Assembly: GCF_036016755.1 (NCBI RefSeq)
Contig: NZ_JAYXIH010000015.1
Span: 28,080-92,079 of the forward strand
Reading direction: 5' to 3'
DNA length: 64,000 bases
Source of the DNA: Aurantimonas coralicida_A
GTDB taxonomy: Bacteria > Pseudomonadota > Alphaproteobacteria > Rhizobiales > Rhizobiaceae
Shown here: positions 17,163 through 25,955 of the stretch, in pieces
How positions within the stretch are numbered: position 1 is the first letter of the stretch
Layout: each line of letters begins with the position of its first letter
Program-made: the position numbers and the translations under genes
The notes under the pieces: model-generated
What the model was told of the DNA's origin: nothing
The model's input: the letters and a program-made list of their open reading frames with translations, nothing else
Databases searched by the model: none

Positions 17163-18010
17163 GCGCACTCCTCGCCGTCGACCTTGGCGGGACGTTTTTG
17201 CGGGCGGCGCTGGTCGGCCCGAACGACGATATCCGCCGTCGGATCGGCACGATCCCGACACCGCCTCGGGCGACGGACTGTGCCCGCACGATCGCCGACG
17301 CATGGGAAGCGGCCGGGCGGCCGGAGCGCGTCGCCGTCGCGGCGGCGCCCCATTGCGACGCGGCGGGTCGGGTGGTCCGCTGGCCGAACCGTCCAGCTTA
17401 TGAGGGCGAGGCGATCCTTCCCCCCGATCTTCTGGGCCGAATCGACATTCGCATCCTCGACGACGCGGCGGCCGCCGCCCTCGCCGCGCATCCGATGGGC
17501 ACGCCGGACACGGCGCGCGAGACCACGGTCGCCATCGCGATCGGCACCGGGATCGGCGGTGGCGCGGTTGTCGACAGCCGCCTCCTGACCGGCCGAAGCG
17601 GCGCGGCGATGGCGGTCGGGCATATCAAGGTTCCCGCCGCCAGCGGTCTCGTCTGCGCCTGCGGCGAGGTCGGCTGCCTGCAGGCCGCGGCGTCCGGCCG
17701 GGCCTTGCGCCGCATGCTGGGCAAGTCGGATGCGGAAGCCTTCGACATCTTCGCGCTTCCAGCATCGATCCGCGATCCGGTTCTGGACCGCGCGGCCGAT
17801 GCTGTCGCCGAGGCATTGGCGATCCTCGCCCGGGTGTTCGATCCACACAGGCTCACCATTTGCGGCGGCCTCGGCCTGTCGCCCTTCTTCGATCTCTGCG
17901 CCAAACGGTTCACCACCAGCGGCGGATTGCCGCCACCGGTCCGGCATCCACACGGCGTCGATGCCGCGCTCATCGGCGCCGCCCGCGCGGCATTTCGATC
18001 ACTCGCTTGA
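17159..18010 (+). CDS. ROK-family sugar kinase (RifN/glucokinase-like)
   Basis: A 283-residue ATP-dependent sugar kinase: phosphate-1 loop VDLGGTFLRAALVG, catalytic-base region ILDDAAAAALAAH, phosphate-2 AIGTGIGGGAVV and the ROK zinc site GHIKV...CACGEVGCLQAAASG, where the usual glutamate after GC is glutamine. Start ATG overlaps the preceding stop by four bases. In rifamycin-type pathways the ROK enzyme RifN phosphorylates kanosamine at O6, which fits the neighbours here. A plain glucokinase supplying glucose 6-phosphate is the alternative. Confidence 0.82.
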   Translation: MSALLAVDLGGTFLRAALVGPNDDIRRRIGTIPTPPRATDCARTIADAWEAAGRPERVAVAAAPHCDAAGRVVRWPNRPAYEGEAILPPDLLGRIDIRILDDAAAAALAAHPMGTPDTARETTVAIAIGTGIGGGAVVDSRLLTGRSGAAMAVGHIKVPAASGLVCACGEVGCLQAAASGRALRRMLGKSDAEAFDIFALPASIRDPVLDRAADAVAEALAILARVFDPHRLTICGGLGLSPFFDLCAKRFTTSGGLPPPVRHPHGVDAALIGAARAAFRSLA

Positions 18011-18034
18011 CGCGCGCAGCTACCTCCATAATAC
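18007..18034 (+). promoter_or_regulatory. Possible internal promoter before the aminotransferase
   Basis: TTGACG (18007-18012) and TAATAC (18029-18034) with a 16-base spacer, overlapping the kinase stop codon. The following AT-rich 26 bases stand out against the GC-rich surroundings. The aminotransferase start follows GAGG with good spacing. It is the only break longer than a few bases in this operon after the peptides. Confidence 0.45.
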
Positions 18035-18060
18035 TACTTAAAGTTACATTCGAGGTATCG

Positions 18061-19281
18061 ATGCACGCCGATTTCGCCTCCCGCATTCCGGCCTGGCCCC
18101 GCTTCGAGGAAGCGGACGAAGCCGCGATGATCGATGTGCTGCGGTCGCGGCGCTGGTGGCGCGGCAATGGCGATGTCGGCGACCGATTCGAGACGGCTTT
18201 CGCCGAGTTTCTGGGTGTGGACCATGTCCGCGCCGTCTCCCATGGCACGGCGGCGCTGGAACTCGCGCTCGCCGCCCTCGGAATCGGCGCCGGCGACGAG
18301 GTCATCGTGCCGGCCACGACCTTTATCGCCACGGCCTCAGCGGTCCTCAGACTCGGCGCCTGGCCGATTCCCGTCGATGTCGAGCCGGACACGCTCAATA
18401 TCGACGTGGCGCTGATCGAAGCGGCGATCGGGCCGCGCACCCGCGCCATCGTGCCGGTGCATATGGCCGGTCAGGCGGCGGAAATGCTCGAGATCATGGC
18501 GATCGCCCGCCGCCACGGCCTGTCGGTCGTCGAGGACGCCGCCCATGCCCATGGCGCCCGCGCCTTCGGTCAGGCGCTCGGCGCGATCGGCGACGCGGCG
18601 ATCGTCAGCTTCCAGTCCGGCAAGCTGATGACCTGCGGCGAAGGCGGCGCGCTGGTCACCAATCGCGCCGACATCGCGGCCGAGAGCTTCGCGCTGCATT
18701 CCTGCGGCCGGCCGAAGGGCGACACGGACTATCGGCATATGATGCCGGCCACCAACATGCGCCTGACCGAGTTTCAGACCGCCCTGCTCCTCGGCCAGCT
18801 TCGCCGCCTGCCGGACGAGATGGCGCGGCGCGACCTGATGGCGCCGTTCTTCGAGACGCAGCTCGCCGAGGCGGGTTTACGACCGCTGGCGACGCGCCCC
18901 TATGTCGAGCGGCACGGCCGCTACATGGTGCTGGCCTGGTTCGACCCGGCCGATTTCGGCGGCCGCGACGCGGGCGCGCTGTCAGCCGAATTGCGGGCGA
19001 TGGGAATTCCGGCGTTTCGCTGTTTTCCGCCGGTACACCGGACTGAAATGTTCGCGCCCGGCGCGCTTCGCAGGCTTGCCGGCGTTACCGGCGCGCCGCC
19101 CGACTATGCCGCCTTGCCGACACCGGTCGCCGACGCAGCGGCCAAATCGGTCATCTGGTTCTCGCACACGCTGTTGCTCGGCGGCGAAGCGTTGCTCGCC
19201 GACATCGCGGCGGCACTCGCCTCGCTCGGAACCGTAGCACCGGCAGGCGCCGGGTCCGCCCGGTCCGCCATTCCGGCGTAA
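18061..19281 (+). CDS. DegT/DnrJ/EryC1-type PLP aminotransferase, AHBA-synthase (RifK)-like
   Basis: A 406-residue sugar aminotransferase of fold type I. The PLP lysine lies in SFQSGKLMTCGEGGA. Many strings are those I recall from AHBA synthases: IPAWPRFEEADE, RRWWRGNGD, VPVHMAGQAAEM, EDAAHAHGARAFG, FALHSCGRPKGD and NMRLTEFQTALL. RifK has a second role: with RifL it transaminates a 3-keto glucose nucleotide to kanosamine form. The other AHBA genes (aminoDHQ synthase, aminoDAHP synthase, dehydratase) are absent, so the aminosugar role is more likely than AHBA formation. The long C-terminal extension after about residue 390 is Ala/Gly-rich. Confidence 0.85.
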   Translation: MHADFASRIPAWPRFEEADEAAMIDVLRSRRWWRGNGDVGDRFETAFAEFLGVDHVRAVSHGTAALELALAALGIGAGDEVIVPATTFIATASAVLRLGAWPIPVDVEPDTLNIDVALIEAAIGPRTRAIVPVHMAGQAAEMLEIMAIARRHGLSVVEDAAHAHGARAFGQALGAIGDAAIVSFQSGKLMTCGEGGALVTNRADIAAESFALHSCGRPKGDTDYRHMMPATNMRLTEFQTALLLGQLRRLPDEMARRDLMAPFFETQLAEAGLRPLATRPYVERHGRYMVLAWFDPADFGGRDAGALSAELRAMGIPAFRCFPPVHRTEMFAPGALRRLAGVTGAPPDYAALPTPVADAAAKSVIWFSHTLLLGGEALLADIAAALASLGTVAPAGAGSARSAIPA

Positions 19282-19286
19282 CCCCG

Positions 19287-20741
19287 ATGGGTCGCCCCGA
19301 GGTCGGCTTCACGGAATTGTCGGACGCTTTCAGCGAGACCCGTTTTGAGGAGAGTGACGGCGCGGTCGTCGGCTTCGCCAGCTTTCAGGCAGCGGCGGCA
19401 CACGCGACGGCGGCGGCATTCGCGGCGGGCGAAACGCGCGGGCATCGGCTGGAACCCGGCGCCACGGTGCTCCTCGCCGAAGACACCGGACTGCCGCTCT
19501 TATCGAAAATCATCGGCCTCTGGGATGTTGGCGCCATCCCACTGGTTGCGCCGATCGGCGCAAGTCCGGCAAGCGAAACGTTGATGGACCAGACCGACTG
19601 GCGCTGGGAAGGCGAAGGGCTGGTGCGGCTCGGCGAACACGACTCAGCACGCGTCCGCCCCGAGGGCGCCGACTCGCTCGCGATTATCCATCTGACGTCG
19701 GGGTCGACCGGCGCGCCGAAGCTTGCGCCCCGCGGCGTCACGAGCCTCCTCGACGAAGCATCACGCTACCGCGCTCGCTACGGTTTCAGGCCGGGCGACC
19801 GCGCGCTCGTCGCCGCGCCGATCGGCCATTCCTTCGGCTTCGGCGCGCTGCTGGGGCTGGCCGCGTCGGGCGCGATCATCCGTGTTCCGTCGGTGTTCAA
19901 CGCCCGCCGGCTGGCGCGCGCGCTCCTCGCCGGTTGCTACGCGGTCATTATCCTCACCGCCCCGATGGCGCGACTGCTCGTCGCGGCCGCCCGCCGGAGC
20001 GACGCGCCAGCCGCTCCCGCGTTGCGGCTAGCGATTGCCGGGGCCGGCCCCGTCTCCGATGCCCTGTCGGCGAATTTCGCGGCGATGTTCGGCTGCCCGC
20101 TCGGCCGCAATTACGGCTGCAGCGAAACCGGCGCGACATTCGGAGACGCGGCGGCGCTGCCCGAAGGCGTCATCGGCCGGCCCTTCGACGGCGTTCGTGT
20201 CCTCAGCCCGTCCGGCGGCGAGACTGCCGAACTCGTCCTCGACCTCGGCCACGCGGTCCTCGCCAACACGGAGCGGCCGCTTTCCATCTGGCGGAGCGGC
20301 GACAACGCCCGCCGCCTGCCGGACGGGACGATCCGCCTGCTCGGCCGGCGCGACGCCCGATTGAAGGTCAATGGCCAGACGATCGACGCTGACAGCCTGA
20401 CCAAGGCCGTCGGCACCGTGCCGGGGGTCAGCGACGCGGTCACCCTCGTTCTCCAGGCGCCGTCGGCGGCCGACCGCGACTATCTGGCGTTGGTCTGCGA
20501 GGGCGATGGGATCGCGCCCGATCAGCTGACGGCGGCGGTCGCCGAGCGGGGCGGGCCGATGCCGCAAGCGATCGCGACGCTCAAGCGCTTTCCCCGCACC
20601 GCCGCCGGCAAGCCGGATCGCGCGGCGCTCGCAGCGGCGGTGGTCTCGGGCAAGGCGCGGCGGATCGCGTGCCCGTCCGCCGAGCACCGCCAGCCGAACG
20701 CCCGCTTGCCGGATGACCCCGTACCGGCCGGGATCAAATGA
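19287..20741 (+). CDS. AMP-forming acyl/aryl ligase (adenylation enzyme)
   Basis: A 484-residue stand-alone adenylation enzyme. P-loop TSGSTGAPKLAPRG, substrate-pocket region IGHSFGFGALLGLA, A5-like NYGCSETGATFG, hinge GRRDARLKVNGQTIDAD and the C-terminal catalytic lysine in PRTAAGKPDRAAL are all present. It activates a carboxylic acid as acyl-AMP and passes it to CoA, a carrier protein or an amine. Two carrier proteins encoded 5 and 10 kb away are possible acceptors. Its short N-terminal half (about 50 residues less than acyl-CoA synthetases) resembles aryl or carrier-protein ligases. It starts five bases after the aminotransferase stop. Confidence 0.8.
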   Translation: MGRPEVGFTELSDAFSETRFEESDGAVVGFASFQAAAAHATAAAFAAGETRGHRLEPGATVLLAEDTGLPLLSKIIGLWDVGAIPLVAPIGASPASETLMDQTDWRWEGEGLVRLGEHDSARVRPEGADSLAIIHLTSGSTGAPKLAPRGVTSLLDEASRYRARYGFRPGDRALVAAPIGHSFGFGALLGLAASGAIIRVPSVFNARRLARALLAGCYAVIILTAPMARLLVAAARRSDAPAAPALRLAIAGAGPVSDALSANFAAMFGCPLGRNYGCSETGATFGDAAALPEGVIGRPFDGVRVLSPSGGETAELVLDLGHAVLANTERPLSIWRSGDNARRLPDGTIRLLGRRDARLKVNGQTIDADSLTKAVGTVPGVSDAVTLVLQAPSAADRDYLALVCEGDGIAPDQLTAAVAERGGPMPQAIATLKRFPRTAAGKPDRAALAAAVVSGKARRIACPSAEHRQPNARLPDDPVPAGIK

Positions 20742-23035
20742 CCGGCACCGACGCCGCGGCGCCGAGCCCGCCCGGCGCGACGGCGCTGCTGCTGCCGCAT
20801 TTTTCGCCGGCCCCCGACGGCGTGCGGACCGTCGGGGGCCGGATCGTGCGGCTAAATCCCGACAGGACGGCATTCGCCGCAAAGCTGGTGGTCGAAACAC
20901 TGCTCGACGATCTGCCCGACACAGAGGCCGGCGCCGATCGCGTCCTTGCCGATCTCGTCCGAAGCGGCCTCGCCATCATCCTGCCGCCGCCGGTCGAAGC
21001 GGCCCCTCCCGCCGGCATCGATCTCATCCTATCGCCGCATGTCGACGACGCGGCGCTGTCGCTCGGCGGCACGCTCGCCCACCAGCGCGGCGACGGACGG
21101 CGCCGCGTCGTCTGCAACATCTTCTCCGACCAAGCCTATCAGAGCGGGCTGCGGGCACCGGCCGCCGCGCGTGCCGCGCTCGCCAGGGCGGAGGACCGGC
21201 TGGCCGGACGCATTCTTGGCTATGAGATCCGCGACTGGAGCCTTGCCGGCGCGCAGGACCGCCACCGCCTGCCGCTCAGCCGCACGCTCGGCTGGACGGA
21301 GGCAAGCGTCCGGGCCGAGCCGACGTTTTGCCGGGAGATCGCCGACCTCGCGGCGCGCATTCTGGACCTCGTTGCAGCGGAGCCTGCGACGGGCAATATC
21401 CGGCTGTTCGCACCGGCCGGCATCGGCGGACATCTCGACCATATGCTGGTCCGGCTTGCCGTTGGCGACCTCCTCGCCGACGGCGCGCTCGACCCCGAGA
21501 CGACGCAATTCTACGAGGATCTGCCCTACGCGGCGGCCAGCATGCCCGGCCCGAACGCGCCGACCGGCTTCGCCCCGGCGCTCCGTGCATTGGACCCTCC
21601 TGCCCTCGCCGCCAAGCTCGCCGCGCTGCAGGTCTTCCAGACTCGGCTGCGCGGCCCGCAGATCGCGCTGTGCGGCCGGCACGCGGTTCTCATCGCGGGC
21701 GAAAACGGCGCGGCGGAACGGGTTTTTTCGCCATTGCGGCACACGGAGACACGCCGCAGCGATGGACAGAAACGCCGCGCTCGGCTCTATGGCCCCATGA
21801 CCTGTGACGATCACCCCCGCGCCGATCCGAACCCTCCCGCCGGCGACCTCCTCGCCGATGTCGCCAAGGCGACGAGCTTGCGCGAAGGCCGCGAGGGCGT
21901 CGCCACAATTCTGCGCATCGTGGCAAGCGACGGCCCGCTGGCGCTGCGCGATCTGGCGCGGCTGGTGCGCATGCCGCTGCCCGTCGTCAGCGCCATCCGC
22001 CGCGAGCTGGAAACCCTGAAGCTTCTGGAGCGCGGCCACGGCGTCGCGCTGTCCGACTCCGGACGCCTCTTCGCCCGCGAACAGCTCGGCCTCGAAGCAC
22101 TGCAACCCGAACCCGCCGCGCCCGGCCGCTCGCCCCGTCCGCAGCGTCCGGCGAACGATGCCGGCGACACGCTCGATCCAATCCTCGCGCCGCTGCTGCC
22201 GGCGATGGAGGCCCATCTCGCCGACGGGCCGAAGGTGGACGTCACGCTCGACCAGGCGCCCTGCACCGCCGAAACGGCGCTCCGGCGCGCTTTCGCCATG
22301 CATCAGGCGGGCGCTCTCGCCGGCCGGCGCATTCTCCTGATCGGCGACGACGATTCCCTGTCGATCGCCATCGGCCTCGTCGCCGGCGCGCTCTCCGCCC
22401 CACCCCGCCGGCTGACCGTGCTGGAGATCGACCCCGACCGCCTTGCCCATCTGGAGCGAGGCGCCACGCGCCACGAGTTCGCCTTCGAGCGGATCGCCCA
22501 CGACATGCGCGAGCCGATGCCGGAGGCGCTGCAAGGCGGCTTCGACGTGCTGGCGACCGACCCGCCCTATACGCTGCCCGGCATGGCGCTGTTCGTTGCG
22601 CGCGGCATCGAGGCGCTGGCGGCCGGCCCCGGCCTGCCGGTGTTTTTATCCTATGCCGATCTCGGCCCCAACGACCGGCTCGACCTGCAGGCGCGGCTGA
22701 CCGAACTCGGCCTGGCGGTGCTCCGCATGCGCCCGTCCTTCAACCGCTATGGCGGCGCGTCGATCCTCGGCTCGGTCGGGCAGCTGATCGAGTTGTCGAC
22801 CACCAGCCGCACGGCCTCGCCGCTCGCCGGCCAGCGCTTCGACGGCGCGATCTATACCGGCGAAATCCGCCCGCGCCTGCGCCGCTATCGCTGCAAGGCC
22901 TGCGCTGCGCTGGTGCCGGTCGGCGCGGATCAGGCTGTCACCACCATCGAGGCGCTGAAAGAAGCCGGCTGCCCGCAATGCGGCGCGAAAACCTTCGAGC
23001 GCCAGCGCGGCGGCAAGAAGGGCCGCGGCGGGTAG
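20738..23035 (+). CDS. Fusion: PIG-L deacetylase + winged helix + BpsA-like aminopropyltransferase + zinc ribbon
   Basis: A 765-residue fusion. Residues about 90-345: a PIG-L/LmbE zinc deacetylase with LSPHVDDAALSLGGTLA and the later metal histidines in GIGGHLDHMLVR; relatives remove acetyl from GlcNAc-type sugars. Residues about 365-435: a winged-helix segment (ALRDLARLVRMPLPVVSAI). Residues about 485-735: a Rossmann domain like N4-bis(aminopropyl)spermidine synthase (BpsA, former DUF43) with LLIGDDDSLSIAIG, TVLEID, and TDPPYTLPGMALFVARG. The end has a zinc ribbon (CKAC, CPQCG). The start overlaps the ligase stop (ATGA). BpsA moves aminopropyl groups from decarboxylated AdoMet; an AdoMet-decarboxylase homologue is encoded at 27.7 kb. 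I infer deacetylation of an aminosugar followed by aminopropylation of the freed amine. Confidence 0.8.
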   Translation: MTGTDAAAPSPPGATALLLPHFSPAPDGVRTVGGRIVRLNPDRTAFAAKLVVETLLDDLPDTEAGADRVLADLVRSGLAIILPPPVEAAPPAGIDLILSPHVDDAALSLGGTLAHQRGDGRRRVVCNIFSDQAYQSGLRAPAAARAALARAEDRLAGRILGYEIRDWSLAGAQDRHRLPLSRTLGWTEASVRAEPTFCREIADLAARILDLVAAEPATGNIRLFAPAGIGGHLDHMLVRLAVGDLLADGALDPETTQFYEDLPYAAASMPGPNAPTGFAPALRALDPPALAAKLAALQVFQTRLRGPQIALCGRHAVLIAGENGAAERVFSPLRHTETRRSDGQKRRARLYGPMTCDDHPRADPNPPAGDLLADVAKATSLREGREGVATILRIVASDGPLALRDLARLVRMPLPVVSAIRRELETLKLLERGHGVALSDSGRLFAREQLGLEALQPEPAAPGRSPRPQRPANDAGDTLDPILAPLLPAMEAHLADGPKVDVTLDQAPCTAETALRRAFAMHQAGALAGRRILLIGDDDSLSIAIGLVAGALSAPPRRLTVLEIDPDRLAHLERGATRHEFAFERIAHDMREPMPEALQGGFDVLATDPPYTLPGMALFVARGIEALAAGPGLPVFLSYADLGPNDRLDLQARLTELGLAVLRMRPSFNRYGGASILGSVGQLIELSTTSRTASPLAGQRFDGAIYTGEIRPRLRRYRCKACAALVPVGADQAVTTIEALKEAGCPQCGAKTFERQRGGKKGRGG

Positions 23036-23068
23036 GTTGGTGCGAGCGTGGCTGGCTCCCAAGACGCG

Positions 23069-23770
23069 CTATCGGGATACTTGCCAGCGCTGGACGATCT
23101 GATCGGCAAGGTTGGTCAGGTCTGATGCGGCAAGATCAGGGGTCGGCACTTCGGCGGCAGGCAGAATAGCGTTGTGGGGACGGGTAATCAGTGCCCCCCG
23201 GCAGCCAGCCGCCTGGGCACCGATCGTATCCCACAGATGACAGGCGACGAGGCAAAGGTCCGAGGTCTCCACGTCCAAGTTCTCTGCTACCAGACGATAT
23301 GTTTCGGGTGCCGGCTTGAATTTGCGAACCGCCTCGACGCTGAAGGAGCGTTCGAAGAATTCTCCAAGCCCGGCACGTTCGAGCGGCGTGGGAGAGCCCC
23401 CGCTTGCCGAATTCGTCAGGGTCACCAGACGGAAGCCTGCATCGCGGAGTCGGCTCAGCGCCGGCAGGGCGTCGGAATGCGCGGGCATCGTGCCCATCCG
23501 CTCCGTCAACTCGTCGATGTCAGCGTCCGCAATGGGCACGCCCCGGATCGTCCCGACCATGTGCAAGGTCCCGACCGCCAGCGCGCCGAATGGTGTGTAG
23601 AGGCCGGAGAGCGTCATCGTCTGCGAATAGAGGATGAGTTGCGCGAACCACTCCCTCAGAACGGCACCGTCGCCGAAGAGGCGCGCGAACAGGGGCTCGA
23701 GAGTGGTGATATCGAGAAGCGTCTCGTTCACGTCGAACACGATGATCGAAGCGGGATTGTCGTCGCGCAT
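23069..23770 (-). CDS. HAD-superfamily hydrolase, haloacid dehalogenase type II-like
   Basis: A 233-residue HAD hydrolase. Motif I VFDVNETLLDITTLEP (nucleophile Asp12 in DVNET), motif II VTLTNSASG, the lysine of motif III in VRKFKPAPETY and motif IV near CHLWDTIGAQAAG are those of L-2-haloacid dehalogenases and related phosphatases. The ATG follows AAGGAAAACTCC. It is the last of three minus-strand genes and may be co-transcribed with the membrane protein and the CMD-family protein under the TetR regulator at 25 kb. Confidence 0.85.
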   Translation of the reverse strand: MRDDNPASIIVFDVNETLLDITTLEPLFARLFGDGAVLREWFAQLILYSQTMTLSGLYTPFGALAVGTLHMVGTIRGVPIADADIDELTERMGTMPAHSDALPALSRLRDAGFRLVTLTNSASGGSPTPLERAGLGEFFERSFSVEAVRKFKPAPETYRLVAENLDVETSDLCLVACHLWDTIGAQAAGCRGALITRPHNAILPAAEVPTPDLAASDLTNLADQIVQRWQVSR

Positions 23771-23805
23771 GGAGTTTTCCTTTCAATTTGACGGGTGCGA
23801 GGCGG

Positions 23806-24225
23806 CTACCGTCCGGCCGCTTTCCGGTCACCCTTCAGCCATTTGATCGCATCCGGATAGTCGAAGACCAACGACACCACATTGGTCGCGAGCAGGACCC
23901 ACAGATACGCATCATGAACACCCACCGCCTGGGGCCGGGCGAGGATCAGAAGCAGGACCAGCAAGGTCCACGGAATGAGATGCGGCAACGCCATCAATTT
24001 GGAGAAGCCGCGGTCGTGCAGGATCACCGGCAGATTGAGCAGCATCGCGATATTGGCCAGGAGCGCGATCCAGACGCCCATCGGCTCGCTCAGGAAAAAC
24101 AGGCTGACCATGTTGATCGGGGCCAGCCAGACTCCCACCCAGATCTGCACCCATCCGGGCAGCGATCTGTAAGACTGCCAGATATCGGCGAACAAAGCGC
24201 CTCGAGCGTCGGTCATATGCGCCAT
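23806..24225 (-). CDS. Small integral membrane protein, function unknown
   Basis: A 139-residue protein with four predicted membrane helices (IWVGVWLAPINMVSLFFL, IALLANIAMLLNLPVIL, PWTLLVLLLILA and YLWVLLATNVVSLVFD) and a basic C-terminus. The start at 24225 follows a strong GGAAGGAG with six-base spacing, which rejects the longer frame upstream. It sits between the CMD-family protein and the HAD hydrolase, 35 to 55 bases from each. I do not recognise a named family. Confidence 0.75.
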   Translation of the reverse strand: MAHMTDARGALFADIWQSYRSLPGWVQIWVGVWLAPINMVSLFFLSEPMGVWIALLANIAMLLNLPVILHDRGFSKLMALPHLIPWTLLVLLLILARPQAVGVHDAYLWVLLATNVVSLVFDYPDAIKWLKGDRKAAGR

Positions 24226-24280
24226 GGTGGTCTCCTTCCTGGAATGGCGGCCGCGCACCCTGCGCGACCGCCCGGCTCGA

Positions 24281-24835
24281 TTATGCCGCCTGCGGCCACG
24301 CGAACTTCTGCATCGGCTTGTCCACCGGCGTATCGGCGAGATGGTTGGTGTAGTTCGACATTACCTTCTGCGAATAGCCGAGGATCACCTCGAGGATATT
24401 TCGCTTGGTGAAGCCCGCGTCGAGAAACGCCTGCACCTTGCTGTCGTCGACGTTGCCGCGGTCGCGCACGACGCTGAGCGTGAAGTCCCGCAGCGCTTCA
24501 AGCCGCGCGTTCGGCAGGGGCGTCTTGTTGCGCAGCGCGTCGCTGATCGCATCGTCCACGCCCATGTTCTTGGCGATGCCCGTATGGGCGGGAACACAGT
24601 AGTGACAGGCATTCTCGACATTGACCGTCTGCCAGACCACGGTGAGCTCGTCCTTGTCGAAGCTGGAGTTCACGAACAGCTCGTGGACCTTCTGGTAGGC
24701 CTCCAGCAGGCCGGGCGCCTCGGCCATGACCGCGTGCAGCCCCGGGATCCGGCCGAAGGCGGCCTTCGATTTGGCGAGCAGCGGCTTGCTGTCGTCGGGG
24801 GCGGTGGTCTCGTCGTGCAAGGTGAAGTCGGTCAT
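24281..24835 (-). CDS. Carboxymuconolactone decarboxylase / AhpD-like family protein
   Basis: A 184-residue helical protein of the CMD/AhpD family. The redox motif ENACHYCVPAHTGIA (CxxC followed by His) is the AhpD peroxidase-type active site; ILEVILGYSQKVMSNYTNH is the second conserved helix. The start 24835 follows CAGGAG at six bases; two further in-frame ATGs just upstream overlap that ribosome site. It is divergent from the TetR gene, with two TTGAG-type palindromes in between, so it is very probably that regulator's main target. Such sets usually serve oxidative or electrophile stress. Confidence 0.88.
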   Translation of the reverse strand: MTDFTLHDETTAPDDSKPLLAKSKAAFGRIPGLHAVMAEAPGLLEAYQKVHELFVNSSFDKDELTVVWQTVNVENACHYCVPAHTGIAKNMGVDDAISDALRNKTPLPNARLEALRDFTLSVVRDRGNVDDSKVQAFLDAGFTKRNILEVILGYSQKVMSNYTNHLADTPVDKPMQKFAWPQAA

Positions 24836-24930
24836 CATCATCTCCTGGTTCATGATCGCGTTGTGCCCGTGGATGGAACGAGAGCCCTGTCGTTGGACCC
24901 TTGATCGGGTCCGCTGCAGATAATCGGTAT

Positions 24931-24969
24931 TTGAGTGATTACTCAATAGAAAATTGAGCGATCACTCAA
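24931..24969. promoter_or_regulatory. Two tandem 16-bp palindromic operators between CMD gene and tetR
   Basis: TTGAGTGATTACTCAA (24931-24946) and TTGAGCGATCACTCAA (24954-24969) differ at only two positions and are 23 bases centre to centre, about two helical turns. They lie in the 197-base divergent intergenic region and are the obvious binding sites of the TetR-family protein encoded at 25033. Confidence 0.8.
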
Positions 24970-25032
24970 ACTTGATGAATGACTGCACGACAGCCCGCGA
25001 CAAGAACGGAAAACGGCCTTATCTAGCAAACC

Positions 25033-25635
25033 ATGACACGCGCACGACCCTATGACCGCGAGACCGCACTTGATGCGGCGCTGAACCTTTTCTGGACGAA
25101 GGGCTATCACGCCACGTCGCTCAAGGACCTCGAGGCCGCCCTGACGATGAAGCCGGGCAGCATCTACGCGGCCTTCTCAAGCAAAGAAGCGCTCTACCTC
25201 TCTGCGCTCGAACGGTATTTCCTCCGGAACCGAGACGCCTTCCGGGCGACGGTCGACGCGGCGGCCTCGCCGCTTCAAGGGCTGGCCGATCATCTGCGGA
25301 AGCTGGGTGGGACGCTTGAGGGCGATTCGGAGTGCCGCGCCTGCATGCTGGTCAAGACGCTGCTCGACACGACGGCATCGGAAGCCACGATCGCGGCGGC
25401 GGCGCGGCGCTATCTCGATGCGCTAAGGGCGGAGTTCGCCGCTACTTTCGAGCGCGCGAAATCGAGCGGCGAGCTTCCCGCCGATGCCGATTGCGACCGG
25501 CTGGCGCGGCGCTATCAGCTGGACATCGCCTCGCTCCGGATCGAGGCCCATCGCGGCACCGATCCGGGCGAACTGGCTACCCTCGCCGAGGATATGGCGC
25601 GGGCACTGGAGCAACTGCGCCTTCGGCCGAATTGA
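25033..25635 (+). CDS. TetR/AcrR-family transcriptional regulator
   Basis: A 200-residue repressor. The N-terminal helix-turn-helix reads ALDAALNLFWTKGYHATS, then LKDLEAALTMKPGSIYAAF and SSKEALYLSALERYF, the standard TetR DNA-binding domain of the group that regulates reductases and electrophile responses. CRACMLVKTLLDT in the ligand domain carries two cysteines that could sense thiol-reactive compounds, as in some relatives. It is divergent from the CMD/membrane/HAD genes with two palindromes in between, so it likely represses both directions. Confidence 0.9.
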   Translation: MTRARPYDRETALDAALNLFWTKGYHATSLKDLEAALTMKPGSIYAAFSSKEALYLSALERYFLRNRDAFRATVDAAASPLQGLADHLRKLGGTLEGDSECRACMLVKTLLDTTASEATIAAAARRYLDALRAEFAATFERAKSSGELPADADCDRLARRYQLDIASLRIEAHRGTDPGELATLAEDMARALEQLRLRPN

Positions 25636-25658
25636 TCCCGGCAGCGCGCCGCCGTCCT

Positions 25659-25955
25659 CTAGCGGCCTGCTGCGTCGGGCAAACGATCTATCCCGACGGC
25701 CCGGGCCAGCGCCGGGACGCCGTCGATCGCCTCGATCTCGGCCATGGTCAGCCGGATGCCGAATTCGGCCTCCAGCGCGAAGACGATCCGCACCAGGGCA
25801 AAGGAATCCCAAGCCGCGACCTCCTCAGTGCGGGTCGCGGGCGTGATCGCCCCCTTATCGACGCCGAGCACCTCGGCAACGATCGCGGCGACGCGGGATT
25901 CGATGTCGCTGTCGGTCATGATCGTCACGATTGCCTCGTCCCTCGTCTCAGTCAT
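25659..25955 (-). CDS. Acyl carrier protein 1
   Basis: A 98-residue carrier protein. The phosphopantetheine serine is Ser51 in AAWDSFALVRIVFALEAEF, followed by GIRLTMAEIEAIDGV as in free-standing ACPs. ATG 25955 overlaps the FkbH stop (ATGA), which supports the longer N-terminus (a second ATG lies 12 codons in). Pairing of an FkbH protein with its own ACP is the known way of loading a glyceryl (three-carbon) unit from 1,3-bisphosphoglycerate. Confidence 0.88.
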   Translation of the reverse strand: MTETRDEAIVTIMTDSDIESRVAAIVAEVLGVDKGAITPATRTEEVAAWDSFALVRIVFALEAEFGIRLTMAEIEAIDGVPALARAVGIDRLPDAAGR

